The translations under genes were made by a program, and so were the position numbers. DNA of 64,000 bases from Streptomyces aurantiacus JA 4570 (lineage in GTDB: Bacteria; Actinomycetota; Actinomycetes; Streptomycetales; Streptomycetaceae). The DNA lies in NCBI RefSeq assembly GCF_000414115.1, contig NZ_AOPZ01000017.1:62001-126000 (forward strand). Direction: 5' to 3'. Numbering within the stretch: position 1 is the stretch's first letter; every line of letters starts with the position of its first letter. The notes beneath the pieces were generated by a model, which made no database searches, was not told the origin of the DNA, and saw only the letters and a program-made list of their open reading frames with translations. Of the stretch, positions 50,237 through 58,833 are shown piece by piece.

Positions 50237-51253
50237 TCACGGGTGTTTTCCCGTATGCCGCGGGTGGGATCTCAGGCAGGCGACGCGGTCCTCTTCGAAT
50301 GCCTTCCGCCACTGGTCCTCCGGGTGCCGGGCGTCGTACTGCCACGGGGCGGGAGTGGCGAAGTCGCCGATGGCGTCGAAGACTTCAGTCGCCCATTGCG
50401 GGAAGCCGCCCCTCGCCAGGGCGTATGCGAGGTAGTTCAGATCCAGCTGGGAACTGGTGGCCGGGTCGCACTTCCGGAACCAGCCCTCGAATGCCTGCGT
50501 GACGGCCCGGGTGCTGTCCTCCCTGGTCCACAGCAGGTTCAGCATGACCTCGACTCCTCTGTCCCGCCGCTCCCGGTGCTCCTGCACGCGGGCGTAGAGA
50601 GGCAGCAGAAGCAGGGGCGAGTCGGGCGGCGCGAAAGAGACCGTCCAGCGGGCGAAATCCGTCGCGACCGCCTGGCGGCCCGCCGGACCCGGATGGGCCT
50701 GGAGCGCCTGGGACATGCGGTGCCATGCCTCGCGGTTGAACGGATCTCGGCGGTGCGCCTCCCCAAGGAGGCCCCATGGCCCGTAAGGCAGCAGATACTC
50801 GTGGGGTGGCGGAGCCACGTGATGCTCCGCATAGCGTCCTGTTGTGTCCGTTTCGGCCAGGGCCAGGCGGCAGATCCAGGGCACCGAGTCGTCGGGGTTC
50901 CCCTCGCTCGCCCTGTGACACGCGTCCCGGGCCCGGGCCACCAGTCTCTCCAGGTCCTGTTTCTTCCGGGAGTCACGCGCCCAGTGCCTTCGGTGGGCCT
51001 GCAGCACCCGTTCGGTGGCGACTCTGGCGTACATCACCCGGGCAGCGAGGCTCCCCGGTTCCTCTTCGAGCCACAACTCCACGACGTTGGCCTGAGCTGC
51101 GACAATCCCGAGGACCTGAGTACGGGACGTCCACTGCTGCCAGGTGCCCGTGCGGGCAAGGACCTGCCGCATCTCCATCCAGTAACCCGCCTGAATGCCC
51201 TGCACCGCCGCATACAGGTCCGTGTCACGGCCGGCCGGGTTCGAACTCGCCAT
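50237..51253 (-). CDS. Hypothetical protein, helical, possibly TPR-like
   Basis: The 338-residue protein starts at ATG 51253, placed by GAGAGGGG upstream. I recognise no named family. It is rich in Trp, Arg and Ala helices arranged in repeat-like blocks (VVELWLEEEPGSLAARVMYA; WICRLALAETDTTGRYAEHH; LNYLAYALARGGFPQWATEV), which suggests a tetratricopeptide-like superhelix. No signal peptide or membrane helix is seen. It ends about 100 nt upstream of the permease start, same strand. Confidence 0.65.
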   Translation of the reverse strand: MASSNPAGRDTDLYAAVQGIQAGYWMEMRQVLARTGTWQQWTSRTQVLGIVAAQANVVELWLEEEPGSLAARVMYARVATERVLQAHRRHWARDSRKKQDLERLVARARDACHRASEGNPDDSVPWICRLALAETDTTGRYAEHHVAPPPHEYLLPYGPWGLLGEAHRRDPFNREAWHRMSQALQAHPGPAGRQAVATDFARWTVSFAPPDSPLLLLPLYARVQEHRERRDRGVEVMLNLLWTREDSTRAVTQAFEGWFRKCDPATSSQLDLNYLAYALARGGFPQWATEVFDAIGDFATPAPWQYDARHPEDQWRKAFEEDRVACLRSHPRHTGKHP

Positions 51254-51833
51254 CAGTGCCCCTCTCGGCCGGAGGGTGACCTGTTGGGCCTGCCGGGAGC
51301 GCTGCGGCTCGCCGGGTGATGTGAGCACGACACCGAATGGTGTGCACTGGCGGCCATAGGCGGGAGGACTCTCGGGGCAGTCGGGACGGGCTGACACAGG
51401 CATGCGAAGGACAGCGGTGCGGGCCGACGAGCAGAGCGGAGACGGCCGTTGACGCGTGACCCGGCCGGTAGTTTTCGCTCTCTTGGCCGGTGGCGAGTGC
51501 CTGACAGGTACTTAAGTGCCTGGAGGGGCGCATGACCAGAGAATCACAAGATTGTTCGGTTGCTCAGACGCGGGTTTCAGCCATGCGTCAGGAGAGCGTC
51601 GCCATCCGTGACCGGGCCCGTCGGCCGCAGCACTCAAGAGGCTAGTTGCCTGCGTGACAGGCATGTTGAGGTATGCCGATGGCACGCGGGTGCCGTGAGG
51701 GGCACCGCGTTCAGGCGCGCATAAGGTCCCGGCGGCGGCCTTCCAGACGCAAAATCATTCGGCCAGTTCGGTGCGGTGGTCACTGACTGTGAGCGGATGT
51801 CGTCGTGGGCGTAAGTGCGCGCCCGGGACGCCG
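51254..51833. other. Intergenic region without a supported gene
   Basis: A 580-nt gap with several short open frames on both strands, none with a ribosome site or family resemblance. It should contain the promoter of the hypothetical protein gene and the terminator of the LCP operon; no strong hairpin was identified. Confidence 0.4.
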
Positions 51834-53033
51834 CTACCGGGTTCTCTTCCCCGTCTCCGTCACCGGCCGGTCGTGCCGCAGGTCGGCGAAGAGCCGGGCC
51901 GACCTCTCGGCGTCCCACTTCAGTACGTTGCCCTTGGGCGTGGGGACGCCGAAGCCGGAGACGGGCACGCTGATCTGCTTGCCGCGGCCGCCCGCGACGC
52001 TCTGTACGGCGCGGAACATACCGGCGAGGTCCCGCAGGCTCATGTCCTTGTCGACGATGAGGGTGTCGAGCCCGGCCTGTACGGCCGGAGCGATCTCCAG
52101 CGGGTCGAAGAGGGTGTCGGGCCGGGCGGCCTGGCGGGCGAGGGTCGACAGGAACTTCTGCTGGTTCCTGGAGCGGCCCAGATCGCCTTCCCTCTCCTGG
52201 TGCCGCTGACGGACGAAAGCGAGCGCCTGCTTGCCGTTCAGGCTCTGGCAGCCCTTGCGCAGGTCGGCGCCCGACTTCTTGTCCTTGATGTCCCGGTCCA
52301 GGCACATCCGTACGCCGCCGATGGCGTCGACGATGTTCACGAAACCGGCGAAGCCGATCTCCGCGTAGTGGTCGACGCGCAGCCCCGTGTTCTGCTCGAC
52401 GGTGTGGACGAGGAGTTCGGGGCCGCCGTAGGAGAACGCGGCGTTGAGCTTGTCCCCCTCGGGGCGCTTCGTCTTGCCCGTCGAGGTGTCGAGGCGGCCG
52501 GGCACGGTGACCCAGGAGTCGCGCGGCAGGCTGACCATGGTGGTGCCGTGGGCCCCGGTGTGCAGCAGCATCATCGAGTCGGTGCGCCGCCCGCCGCCCC
52601 CGCCGGCGCGCAGGTCCTTCACGTCGTCCTCGGAGAGCCCGTCACGGCTGTCCGAGCCCACGACGAGGTAGTTGGTGCCCTCGCCGGGCGGCGGACGGTC
52701 GCCGTACGCGCCGAGGTCGACGTCACGTCGGAGCCGGGTCTCGGCCCAGCCGTACGTGCCGCCCACCGCGACGGCCACGACGGCCAGCAGGACGAGTACC
52801 GCCCGCCGCAGTCTCCTGCGCTTCTTCGGCCGTCGCGCGTGGGCGCGCCGGGGCCCGTAGCGGGAGCTGGGGCGTTCGGCGAACCGCTCACGCGCGGCGG
52901 AGCCTTCTTCCGGAGCCGCGTACGCGTCCGGCTCCTGGCGCACGCCCACGGGACTGCTCCCGGCCTCGCCGTCCCAGCCGTGCTCCCCCGCGGGTGTGGC
53001 GCGTCCGGCCCGCTGGTCGAGCGGGTCTGCCAT
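51834..53033 (-). CDS. LytR-CpsA-Psr (LCP) family protein
   Basis: The 399-residue protein has a basic cytoplasmic tail (about 75 residues), one membrane helix (RAVLVLLAVVAVAVGGTYGW) and an extracellular LCP domain: NYLVVGSDSRDGL, RRTDSMMLLHTGAHGTTMVS, LPRDSWVTVPG, KLNAAFSYGGPELLVHTVEQ and LAFVRQRHQEREGDLGRSRN with the conserved arginines. LCP enzymes transfer undecaprenyl-linked glycopolymers to the cell wall. The ATG at 53033 is 2 nt after the MatB-like stop, so both are co-translated, which suggests it attaches the polymer made by that protein. Confidence 0.92.
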   Translation of the reverse strand: MADPLDQRAGRATPAGEHGWDGEAGSSPVGVRQEPDAYAAPEEGSAARERFAERPSSRYGPRRAHARRPKKRRRLRRAVLVLLAVVAVAVGGTYGWAETRLRRDVDLGAYGDRPPPGEGTNYLVVGSDSRDGLSEDDVKDLRAGGGGGRRTDSMMLLHTGAHGTTMVSLPRDSWVTVPGRLDTSTGKTKRPEGDKLNAAFSYGGPELLVHTVEQNTGLRVDHYAEIGFAGFVNIVDAIGGVRMCLDRDIKDKKSGADLRKGCQSLNGKQALAFVRQRHQEREGDLGRSRNQQKFLSTLARQAARPDTLFDPLEIAPAVQAGLDTLIVDKDMSLRDLAGMFRAVQSVAGGRGKQISVPVSGFGVPTPKGNVLKWDAERSARLFADLRHDRPVTETGKRTR

Positions 53034-53035
53034 GG

Positions 53036-55132
53036 TCAACTCCCTTGCAGGCTCCGCCGCGCCTCTTCGGGCGGCGTTTCGAGCAGATACGGGTCGGCGG
53101 TTCCGGCGCGCTTCATGCTGTGCCACTTCAGGCGGGTGCCCAGCAGTGCGGTGGTCACGGAGTGGATGACCACCAGGTACATCAACTGCCGGTAGACGAA
53201 CTGCTGGAGCGGAAGCACCCACAGCACGCGCAGCCGTTCGCGGTCGAGCCGCAGCGCGTACGCGGCGGTGACCAGTTGGATGGAGAGGAAACCGAACCAG
53301 ACCAGGGCGGCCTCCACCGGGTCGCGGAACAACGCCCCGAACAGGGCGAACATGTCCACGACCGGTGCGCACAGCGGGAGCACGATCTGGAACAGCGTGA
53401 CGTAGAGCAGCACGCGCCGGCCGAAGCGCCCGGCGGGGCCGACCTCCACCGCCGCGTGCCGGTGCTTCCACATCGACTGGAGGGTGCCGTAGCACCAGCG
53501 ATAGCGCTGGCGCCACAACTGCCTGACGTTGCAGGGTACTTCGGTCCAGGCGACCGCCGACTCCTCGTAGACGACGCGCCATCCTGCCCGCCAGAGCGCC
53601 ATCGTGAGGTCGGTGTCCTCGGCCAGGGTCTCGTCGCTGACGCCGCCGACGCCCATCAGCGCGTCCCTGCGGAAGGCGCCGATCGCCCCCGGCACCGTCG
53701 GCATGCACTCCAGGACCTCGAACATCCGCCGGTCGAGGTTGAATCCGAGTACGTACTCCAGGTGCTGCCATTTGCCCATCAGGCTGCGCCGGTTGCCGAC
53801 CTTGGTGTTGCCGCTGACCGCCCCGACCGCCGGGTGGGCGAGCGGCTGGACGAGGCGGGCCAGCGCCTCGGGTTCGAAGACGGTGTCCGCGTCGACCATC
53901 ACGACGATGTCGTACCGGGCGTGCGCCAGGCCGGTGTTGAGGGCGCTCGGCTTGCCGCCGTTGCGCTGCCGGATCACCGTGACGCGCGGGTCGGCGTCGG
54001 CGATGTCCTCTGCGATGTCGGCGGTGGCGTCGGTCGAGCCGTCGTCGATCACGATGATCTGGAAGTGCGGGTAGGTGGAGGCGAGCAGCGAGTACACGGT
54101 GGAGGCGATGCCGGCCTCCTCGTTGTACGCGGGCACCAGGACGGTCACCGGGTCCCGCACCTCCCGCAGCCGTGGCGCGCCGGGCCGGTACCGGTGCAGC
54201 CTGCGCACGTGGAGCCGCGCGAACACCGCGAACAGCAGCATCCGCAGGACGCCGAGCACGCCGGTGAGGGTCAGCGTCCACACCATGACGGTGAGGAAGG
54301 CGTGCCCGAGCTTCTGCGACCAGATCAGGCCCTCGCCCTTGATCTCCTGGGCGACCGGGACCGCGGCGACGAAGGAGGGACGGCCGAGGCCGCCGCTGAC
54401 GGTGGTGAACCGTTTCACCCTGCGGTCCCGCAGCAGATCCCTGGCCTCGTGGTAGCCGAGGTCGGTCTGGCTGTGCTGCGTCACCACCCCGCGCCACGGC
54501 TTGCGGTCCTTGTGGTCCGACGCGACCACCAGGTACCCGTGCTCCGCCGCGCGCTTCGCGGCCGGCCACTGCGGGCCGCAGAGCGTGTCCGCGGCCGTGG
54601 TGTGCGGCAGCCGCAGCAGGGTGGTGTTGACGCCGGCCGCGCCCGCGAGAGCGGTCTGGGTGAGCGACAGTTCGAGCCGCGCGCGCAGCGGCGAGGCGAC
54701 ACCGAGGTCGCCGCCGCTGTACGTGTACGAGCCGATCTCGTGGCCCTCGCGCAGGATCCGCCGCGTCAGCTCGGGGTGCCGGGCCGCGTCCTTCCCGTAC
54801 ACGAAGAAGGTCGCCCGCGCCTGGTGCCTGCGCAGCAGGTCGAGCAGGCGCGGCGTCCACACCGGGTCGGGTCCGCCGTCGAAGGTGAGCGCGACGGTCC
54901 CCGGCGGCATGGCCGCGGTGGTGACGCCGCTCGGGCCGAACCGCAGCAGCGGCTTCCCGTCGTCCGCCTCGCGCGGGATGGGCCGGGTGCACGGCGGCTT
55001 GGTGCGGGCGGCATCGACCTGGTGGGTCGTCCAGCCCTCGAAGAGGAGGGCGACGGCGACCACGAGGAGGACCAGCAGGAGGACGAGCCAGTGTCCGCGC
55101 GGCGGGCGGCGGACAGCGGTGCGCCGGCTCAC
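53036..55132 (-). CDS. matB: MatB-like protein: degenerate NodB deacetylase domain fused to family 2 glycosyltransferase
   Basis: The 698-residue membrane protein has an N-terminal helix, a NodB-like domain (about 70-260), a second membrane segment and a processive GT2 domain (about 325-560): VTVLVPAYNEEAGIASTVYS, VIDDGSTDATADIAEDIADA, VMVDADT, SDETLAEDTDLTMALWRAGW and the QRYRW motif, then C-terminal helices. It resembles Streptomyces MatB, which makes a PNAG-like surface glycan that causes mycelial clumping. The deacetylase metal site is lost: TFDDGP reads TFDGGPDP (Gly86) and the NHTYTH histidines are Tyr136 and Gly140 (SYTYSG). The GTG at 55132 overlaps the upstream stop by 4 nt. Confidence 0.8.
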   Translation of the reverse strand: MSRRTAVRRPPRGHWLVLLLVLLVVAVALLFEGWTTHQVDAARTKPPCTRPIPREADDGKPLLRFGPSGVTTAAMPPGTVALTFDGGPDPVWTPRLLDLLRRHQARATFFVYGKDAARHPELTRRILREGHEIGSYTYSGGDLGVASPLRARLELSLTQTALAGAAGVNTTLLRLPHTTAADTLCGPQWPAAKRAAEHGYLVVASDHKDRKPWRGVVTQHSQTDLGYHEARDLLRDRRVKRFTTVSGGLGRPSFVAAVPVAQEIKGEGLIWSQKLGHAFLTVMVWTLTLTGVLGVLRMLLFAVFARLHVRRLHRYRPGAPRLREVRDPVTVLVPAYNEEAGIASTVYSLLASTYPHFQIIVIDDGSTDATADIAEDIADADPRVTVIRQRNGGKPSALNTGLAHARYDIVVMVDADTVFEPEALARLVQPLAHPAVGAVSGNTKVGNRRSLMGKWQHLEYVLGFNLDRRMFEVLECMPTVPGAIGAFRRDALMGVGGVSDETLAEDTDLTMALWRAGWRVVYEESAVAWTEVPCNVRQLWRQRYRWCYGTLQSMWKHRHAAVEVGPAGRFGRRVLLYVTLFQIVLPLCAPVVDMFALFGALFRDPVEAALVWFGFLSIQLVTAAYALRLDRERLRVLWVLPLQQFVYRQLMYLVVIHSVTTALLGTRLKWHSMKRAGTADPYLLETPPEEARRSLQGS

Positions 55133-55662
55133 TGCTTCGGGCCTCCGGACGGTGGGGCGGATCTGTCGGCCGACGGGAGGCGGTGGGCGTCACGGCCTGA
55201 CGGGAGGCGGTGGTCGTCACGGCCTGACGGGCGGCGGCGATCGTCGCGGCCCGACGGGCGGCGGTGGTCGTGTCGGTCCGCGTGGGCCCTGTCCTGCGGC
55301 CGGTGGGCCTCGTCCCGGACCGATGCGCCGGAGCCGCCCGGCGCGTTGCCGGAGTCCGGGGCGGACGGCGCCGGTCCGTTCGTGCTCGGCGGGCGCGAAC
55401 CGACGGGCTGCCAAAGGCCGTTGATCAGCGTGCCCACGAACAGCAGATAGCCGAGGCAGCCGCAGCCCACGATCAGCGCCAAGCCTTGCAGCGTCCATCT
55501 GCGCCAGCCCGACTCGTCGATGAATACGGGGAGTTGGGGCGCCGCGGACCGGGGACGCCGCGCCACCGGCGTGGCGCGAGGCGCCGCCGCCCGGTGCGGC
55601 ATGCGCCGAGTCATGTCCCGTCCCGCGTGCGGCGCCCGGTACTCGGTCGGCTGCCTCGTCAC
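55129..55662 (-). CDS. Single-pass membrane protein with 9-residue repeats (MatA-like position)
   Basis: The protein of about 177 residues has an Arg/Ala/Pro-rich N-terminal tail, a membrane helix (TLQGLALIVGCGCLGYLLFV), a conserved-looking patch GTLINGLWQPVG and a hydrophilic C-terminus with about four copies of a 9-residue unit (RRPSGRDDH-like). The GTG at 55662 with GAGG upstream is my preferred start; an ATG at 55614 is possible. It is coupled by a GTGA overlap to the MatB-like gene, the position held by matA in Streptomyces. A partner of the synthase is likely, but homology to MatA is not shown here. Confidence 0.6.
   Translation of the reverse strand: MTRQPTEYRAPHAGRDMTRRMPHRAAAPRATPVARRPRSAAPQLPVFIDESGWRRWTLQGLALIVGCGCLGYLLFVGTLINGLWQPVGSRPPSTNGPAPSAPDSGNAPGGSGASVRDEAHRPQDRAHADRHDHRRPSGRDDRRRPSGRDDHRLPSGRDAHRLPSADRSAPPSGGPKQ
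55160..55271. repeat. 27-bp tandem repeat inside the MatA-like gene
   Basis: About four copies of a 27-bp unit (GGCCTGACGGGAGGCGGTGG plus 7 bases, with substitutions) encode the 9-residue repeats at the protein C-terminus. The period is a multiple of three, so copy-number change would keep the frame. Confidence 0.75.
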
Positions 55663-56073
55663 GACAGCGCCTCGCCGCACCGGCGCCCGACGGCGCCCGG
55701 CGGGCAGGGGTGTCCGGACGGCGATCGCCCGTCGTGCGGTGTGCTGGCTATGTGGGGGATGCCCTGCACTGGTGCTCCTGATCTGCGGCCGCGCACGCGC
55801 GGCTCTTTGTGTGGGGGGTACGGGCCCGTGGGTCCGCTGTACTGCCGGTGAGACGTCGGAGCCGCGACCCGGTTCCCGCCGCGTACGGAGGGTTCCGCAC
55901 GCGCATGCCTCGCGCTCTTCCCGGGTGGGGCCGGAAAGGCCACGTACGCATGTGCCCTGACAAGGGCCGGGGGGCCGGAGTGCAGCCATCAGCCGTCACG
56001 CAGCCCCCGACCCTACTCGGGCAGGCGGTGCCGGGCACCCCCGGGCCACCGCCGCAGCCAGGGGCGGCGGCGC
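55663..56073. other. Intergenic region upstream of the LCP/MatB operon
   Basis: A 411-nt gap that should hold the promoter of the minus-strand surface polysaccharide operon and the end of the AMP-ligase unit. No gene or unusual motif is supported. Confidence 0.4.
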
Positions 56074-57702
56074 CTACGGCGTGCCCGGGGCCGTGCTCGT
56101 CCACGCGGCGCGCAGCGCCTTCTTGTCCACCTTGCCGACCTTGGTCGTCGGCAGCCGGTCGAGGAGGACCGTCTTTCGGGGCGTGTACAGGTCGCCCAAC
56201 TCCGCGGTCACCGCGGCGCCGACCGCGTTCGGGTCGACGTCGGCGTCCTCGGCCGTGGCCAGGAAGATCTGTACGGCCTCCCCGAACTCGTCGTCGGGTA
56301 TGCCCAGCGCCGCCGCGTTGCGCACACCGGGCAGGGTGAGCAGGAAGTCCTCCAGGACCCTGGAGTAGACGTTGTCGCTGGTGCTGCCGGTGACGATGAT
56401 GTCCTTGGCCCGGTCGACGAGATAGAGGTACCCCTCGGCGTCGAGATAGCCCATGTCCCCGGTGCGCAGCCAGCCGTCGTGCAGCGCCTCCGCGGTGCGC
56501 TCCGGATCCTCGTAGTAGCCGAGCATCACCGCCTCGCCCCGGACACAGACCTCGCCGACCTGGCGGACGGGCAGCGCCGCCGTGCTGCCCTCGGCACGGA
56601 TCTCGATCTCGGTGCCGGATATCGCGCGACCGCAGCTGCGCCAGAGCTCGGGTCGCCGGGGGCCCTCCGAGGCGAGGTCCTCCGCGCCGAACGCGGCGAT
56701 GCCGAGCGCCTCCGACTGCCCGTAGCCCTGGCTGAGCACGGGCCCGAAGACCTCGACCGTCTGCTGCAGCCGGCTCGGGGACGAGGCGGCGCCGCCGACG
56801 ACGATCCGCCGCAGCGCGGGAAGGGCTCCCGGCACGCACTCCGGGTGGTCGAGAAGCGCGTACAGCATCGGCGGTACGAACATGGTGGCCGTGATCCGCT
56901 CCTCGCGCAGCACCGAAAGCGCCGCGCCCGCCTCGAACTCGGGCAGCACGACGAGGGCGGAGCCCGTCACGAGCGCCTGGAGCGAGGTGAGGTGGCCGCT
57001 GCCGTGGGTGAGCAGCGTGGAGACGAGCACACGGTCCGTGCCCGGGTCCATGGTCGGGAAGAAGCCCGTGAAGTCGGGGTCCTGCGGGGCGTCATCGATC
57101 AGGTCCACCAGCACGTTGTAGAGCCGGTGGCTGTGCGCGGCGAGCTTGGGGCGGCCCAGGGTGCCGCCGGTGTAGAGGACGGTGACGGCCTCGTCCGCTC
57201 CCGGGGCGGGCACGCCCTCGGGGCGCACCGCGGGGCACTCGGCCGCCACGGCCAGCAGGTCCGTGCACGGCTGTTCGCAGGGCCCGAGGCTGAGCAGCAC
57301 CGGTGCGTGGACGCTGCGGCCGGCGGCGTCGGCGGCCCGCCGCGCGAAGAGCGGGTCGGTGACGACGGCGCGGGCCCGGGACTGCTCGACCAGCGCGGCG
57401 AGTTCGCCGGGTCCCGGCTCGGGCGGCAGGAACACGACGCGGCAGCCGATGAGATGGACCGCGAGCTGCACCAGGACGGAGTCCACGCGATTGGCCAGGA
57501 ACAGCCCCACTCCGTCGCCGGGCTCGAGCCCCTGCCGACGCAGCGCGTGCCCCAGACCGAACAGCCGCCGCCGCGCCTCTCCCCGGGTCAGCCGCTGCGT
57601 GCCCTGGACGAGCGCCTCGGCGTCCTCGTCCGTGTGCCAGTGCTCCAGGATGCGGTCCACGTACGTCCGCGGCTCGGATGTTTGCTGTGCCTGAATGATC
57701 AT
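56074..57702 (-). CDS. Class I adenylate-forming enzyme (acyl-CoA synthetase-like)
   Basis: The protein of about 542 residues has the ANL-superfamily motifs: P-loop TVLYTGGTLGRPKLAAHSHR, LSQGYGQSEALG, WLRTGDMGYLDAEGYLYLVD followed by RAKDII, and the C-terminal lysine motif LPTTKVGKVDKKALRAAW. It activates a carboxylate as acyl-AMP, probably passing it to CoA. The start is uncertain: ATG 57702, GTG 57708 and ATG 57723 are in frame and none has a clear ribosome site, so a leaderless mRNA is possible. It stands alone, so the substrate cannot be inferred from neighbours. Confidence 0.85.
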   Translation of the reverse strand: MIIQAQQTSEPRTYVDRILEHWHTDEDAEALVQGTQRLTRGEARRRLFGLGHALRRQGLEPGDGVGLFLANRVDSVLVQLAVHLIGCRVVFLPPEPGPGELAALVEQSRARAVVTDPLFARRAADAAGRSVHAPVLLSLGPCEQPCTDLLAVAAECPAVRPEGVPAPGADEAVTVLYTGGTLGRPKLAAHSHRLYNVLVDLIDDAPQDPDFTGFFPTMDPGTDRVLVSTLLTHGSGHLTSLQALVTGSALVVLPEFEAGAALSVLREERITATMFVPPMLYALLDHPECVPGALPALRRIVVGGAASSPSRLQQTVEVFGPVLSQGYGQSEALGIAAFGAEDLASEGPRRPELWRSCGRAISGTEIEIRAEGSTAALPVRQVGEVCVRGEAVMLGYYEDPERTAEALHDGWLRTGDMGYLDAEGYLYLVDRAKDIIVTGSTSDNVYSRVLEDFLLTLPGVRNAAALGIPDDEFGEAVQIFLATAEDADVDPNAVGAAVTAELGDLYTPRKTVLLDRLPTTKVGKVDKKALRAAWTSTAPGTP

Positions 57703-57717
57703 GGACACATGCAAACA
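57681..57717. promoter_or_regulatory. Imperfect inverted repeat at the start of the AMP-ligase gene
   Basis: GTTTGCTGTG and CACATGCAAAC face each other around CTGAATGATCATGGA, straddling the likely start codon. The symmetry suggests an operator or a translation-blocking hairpin; no adjacent regulator gene was found. Confidence 0.35.
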
Positions 57718-57851
57718 TGCCACTCGGGAGCCGCGGTCTCACAGGGGGCAGCTTCGGCCATCGACCGACGGAGTACTATGCCCCGCTTTGGGGCGGGCGG
57801 CCGGCTGTCGCCCGCGCCGCCTGGACGTCGGCCGGGTCCGCCGACGGACCG

Positions 57852-58493
57852 TCATCGGTCCAGGATTCCCACCTGGTAGAAGAATTCATAACGCGTGGGG
57901 TCGTCCGGCAGGAACCAGTGGAAGCCCTCCTCGAAGAAGACCGCCACCAGGTTCACGGCGATGATCAGGCCGACGAACCAGAGGACGGCCCGACCGACCG
58001 TCGAGTACGCCCCCGACGTCGGGATCCCGCCGCCGGCCGTGAGATGGGCGAGCGCCATGACGATGCCGATCGCCACCACCGAGGCCATGAACAGGACCCA
58101 CGCCCACACGTACATGTGCAGGCCGAGCACCGGGCTGCCGTAGCCCTCGTCGCCCGGCAGGATGTGCAGCATGGTCTGCCGCCAGGCCGTGAAGCCGCCG
58201 CCCATGCAGGCGACCAGGGACAGGCCCCAGCCCCTCATGTAGTCACGGCCCGAGATGGTGCCCGTCATGCCCTCGCGCACGATGACCCCGGCGCCGAGCG
58301 CGGCCAGCAGCATGAACATCCGCTGGACCACGCACAGCGGGCAGGGGTAGTCCCAGCTGATGAACTGCACCCCGAGTCCGGCGCAGACGATCCCCGTCCA
58401 GCCCGCGGCGAAGAGGCAGGCGAACCAGTACTGGACCTTGCCGAGGAGCCCGGATCCCTCGGTGTCCCTGAGCGGTGCGGTCGTGGAGGCCAT
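57852..58493 (-). CDS. dsbB: DsbB-family disulphide bond formation protein
   Basis: The 213-residue protein has four to five membrane helices and the periplasmic-side redox motif FISWDYPCPLCVVQRMFMLL (CPLC), typical of DsbB, which passes electrons from DsbA-like oxidases to quinones. The second cysteine pair of E. coli DsbB is not obvious; after helix 3 the loop contains HILPGDEGYGSPVLGLHMYV instead. A long C-terminal helix region follows (AVLWFVGLIIAVNLVAVFFE). It is preceded with a 1-nt gap by a small membrane protein, probably co-transcribed. Confidence 0.85.
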   Translation of the reverse strand: MASTTAPLRDTEGSGLLGKVQYWFACLFAAGWTGIVCAGLGVQFISWDYPCPLCVVQRMFMLLAALGAGVIVREGMTGTISGRDYMRGWGLSLVACMGGGFTAWRQTMLHILPGDEGYGSPVLGLHMYVWAWVLFMASVVAIGIVMALAHLTAGGGIPTSGAYSTVGRAVLWFVGLIIAVNLVAVFFEEGFHWFLPDDPTRYEFFYQVGILDR

Positions 58494-58494
58494 G

Positions 58495-58659
58495 TCAGTA
58501 ACTCAGCCCCAGCCCCAGGCTGCTGGTGATGTGGTGCGAGAGCAGCAGGGCCACGGCGGCGAACACGACCCACCAGCCGACGAGCAGAACGGTCCGGCCA
58601 CGCCGGCGATAGAGCACCAGCCAGGTGGCGAGCAGGCCGCCGAAGATGAGGGTGTCCAT
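58495..58659 (-). CDS. Small membrane protein (DUF5993-like) upstream of dsbB
   Basis: A 54-residue protein with two helices (TLIFGGLLATWLVLYRRRGR and TVLLVGWWVVFAAVALLLSH) ending ITSSLGLGLSY. I take the ATG at 58659 because the family begins MDTLIFGG; the frame is open to 58749. It ends 1 nt before dsbB, an arrangement seen repeatedly with actinobacterial dsbB genes, so it is likely a DsbB partner. Confidence 0.7.
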   Translation of the reverse strand: MDTLIFGGLLATWLVLYRRRGRTVLLVGWWVVFAAVALLLSHHITSSLGLGLSY

Positions 58660-58833
58660 GCCGGCGGACGGTACCCAGCGTGCCGCCGGCCGGGGCCGGA
58701 GCACGCCGGACGGCAACCCGAAGCCCACGTAAAGAACCAACGGAACCACGACGGCGGCAAGGCTCCGGCAGCGGGTGGCGCTCGACGGCGGACGTCGGCT
58801 CGTTTCCCCTTTGCGGTCGCGTCGCCCGGCGCC

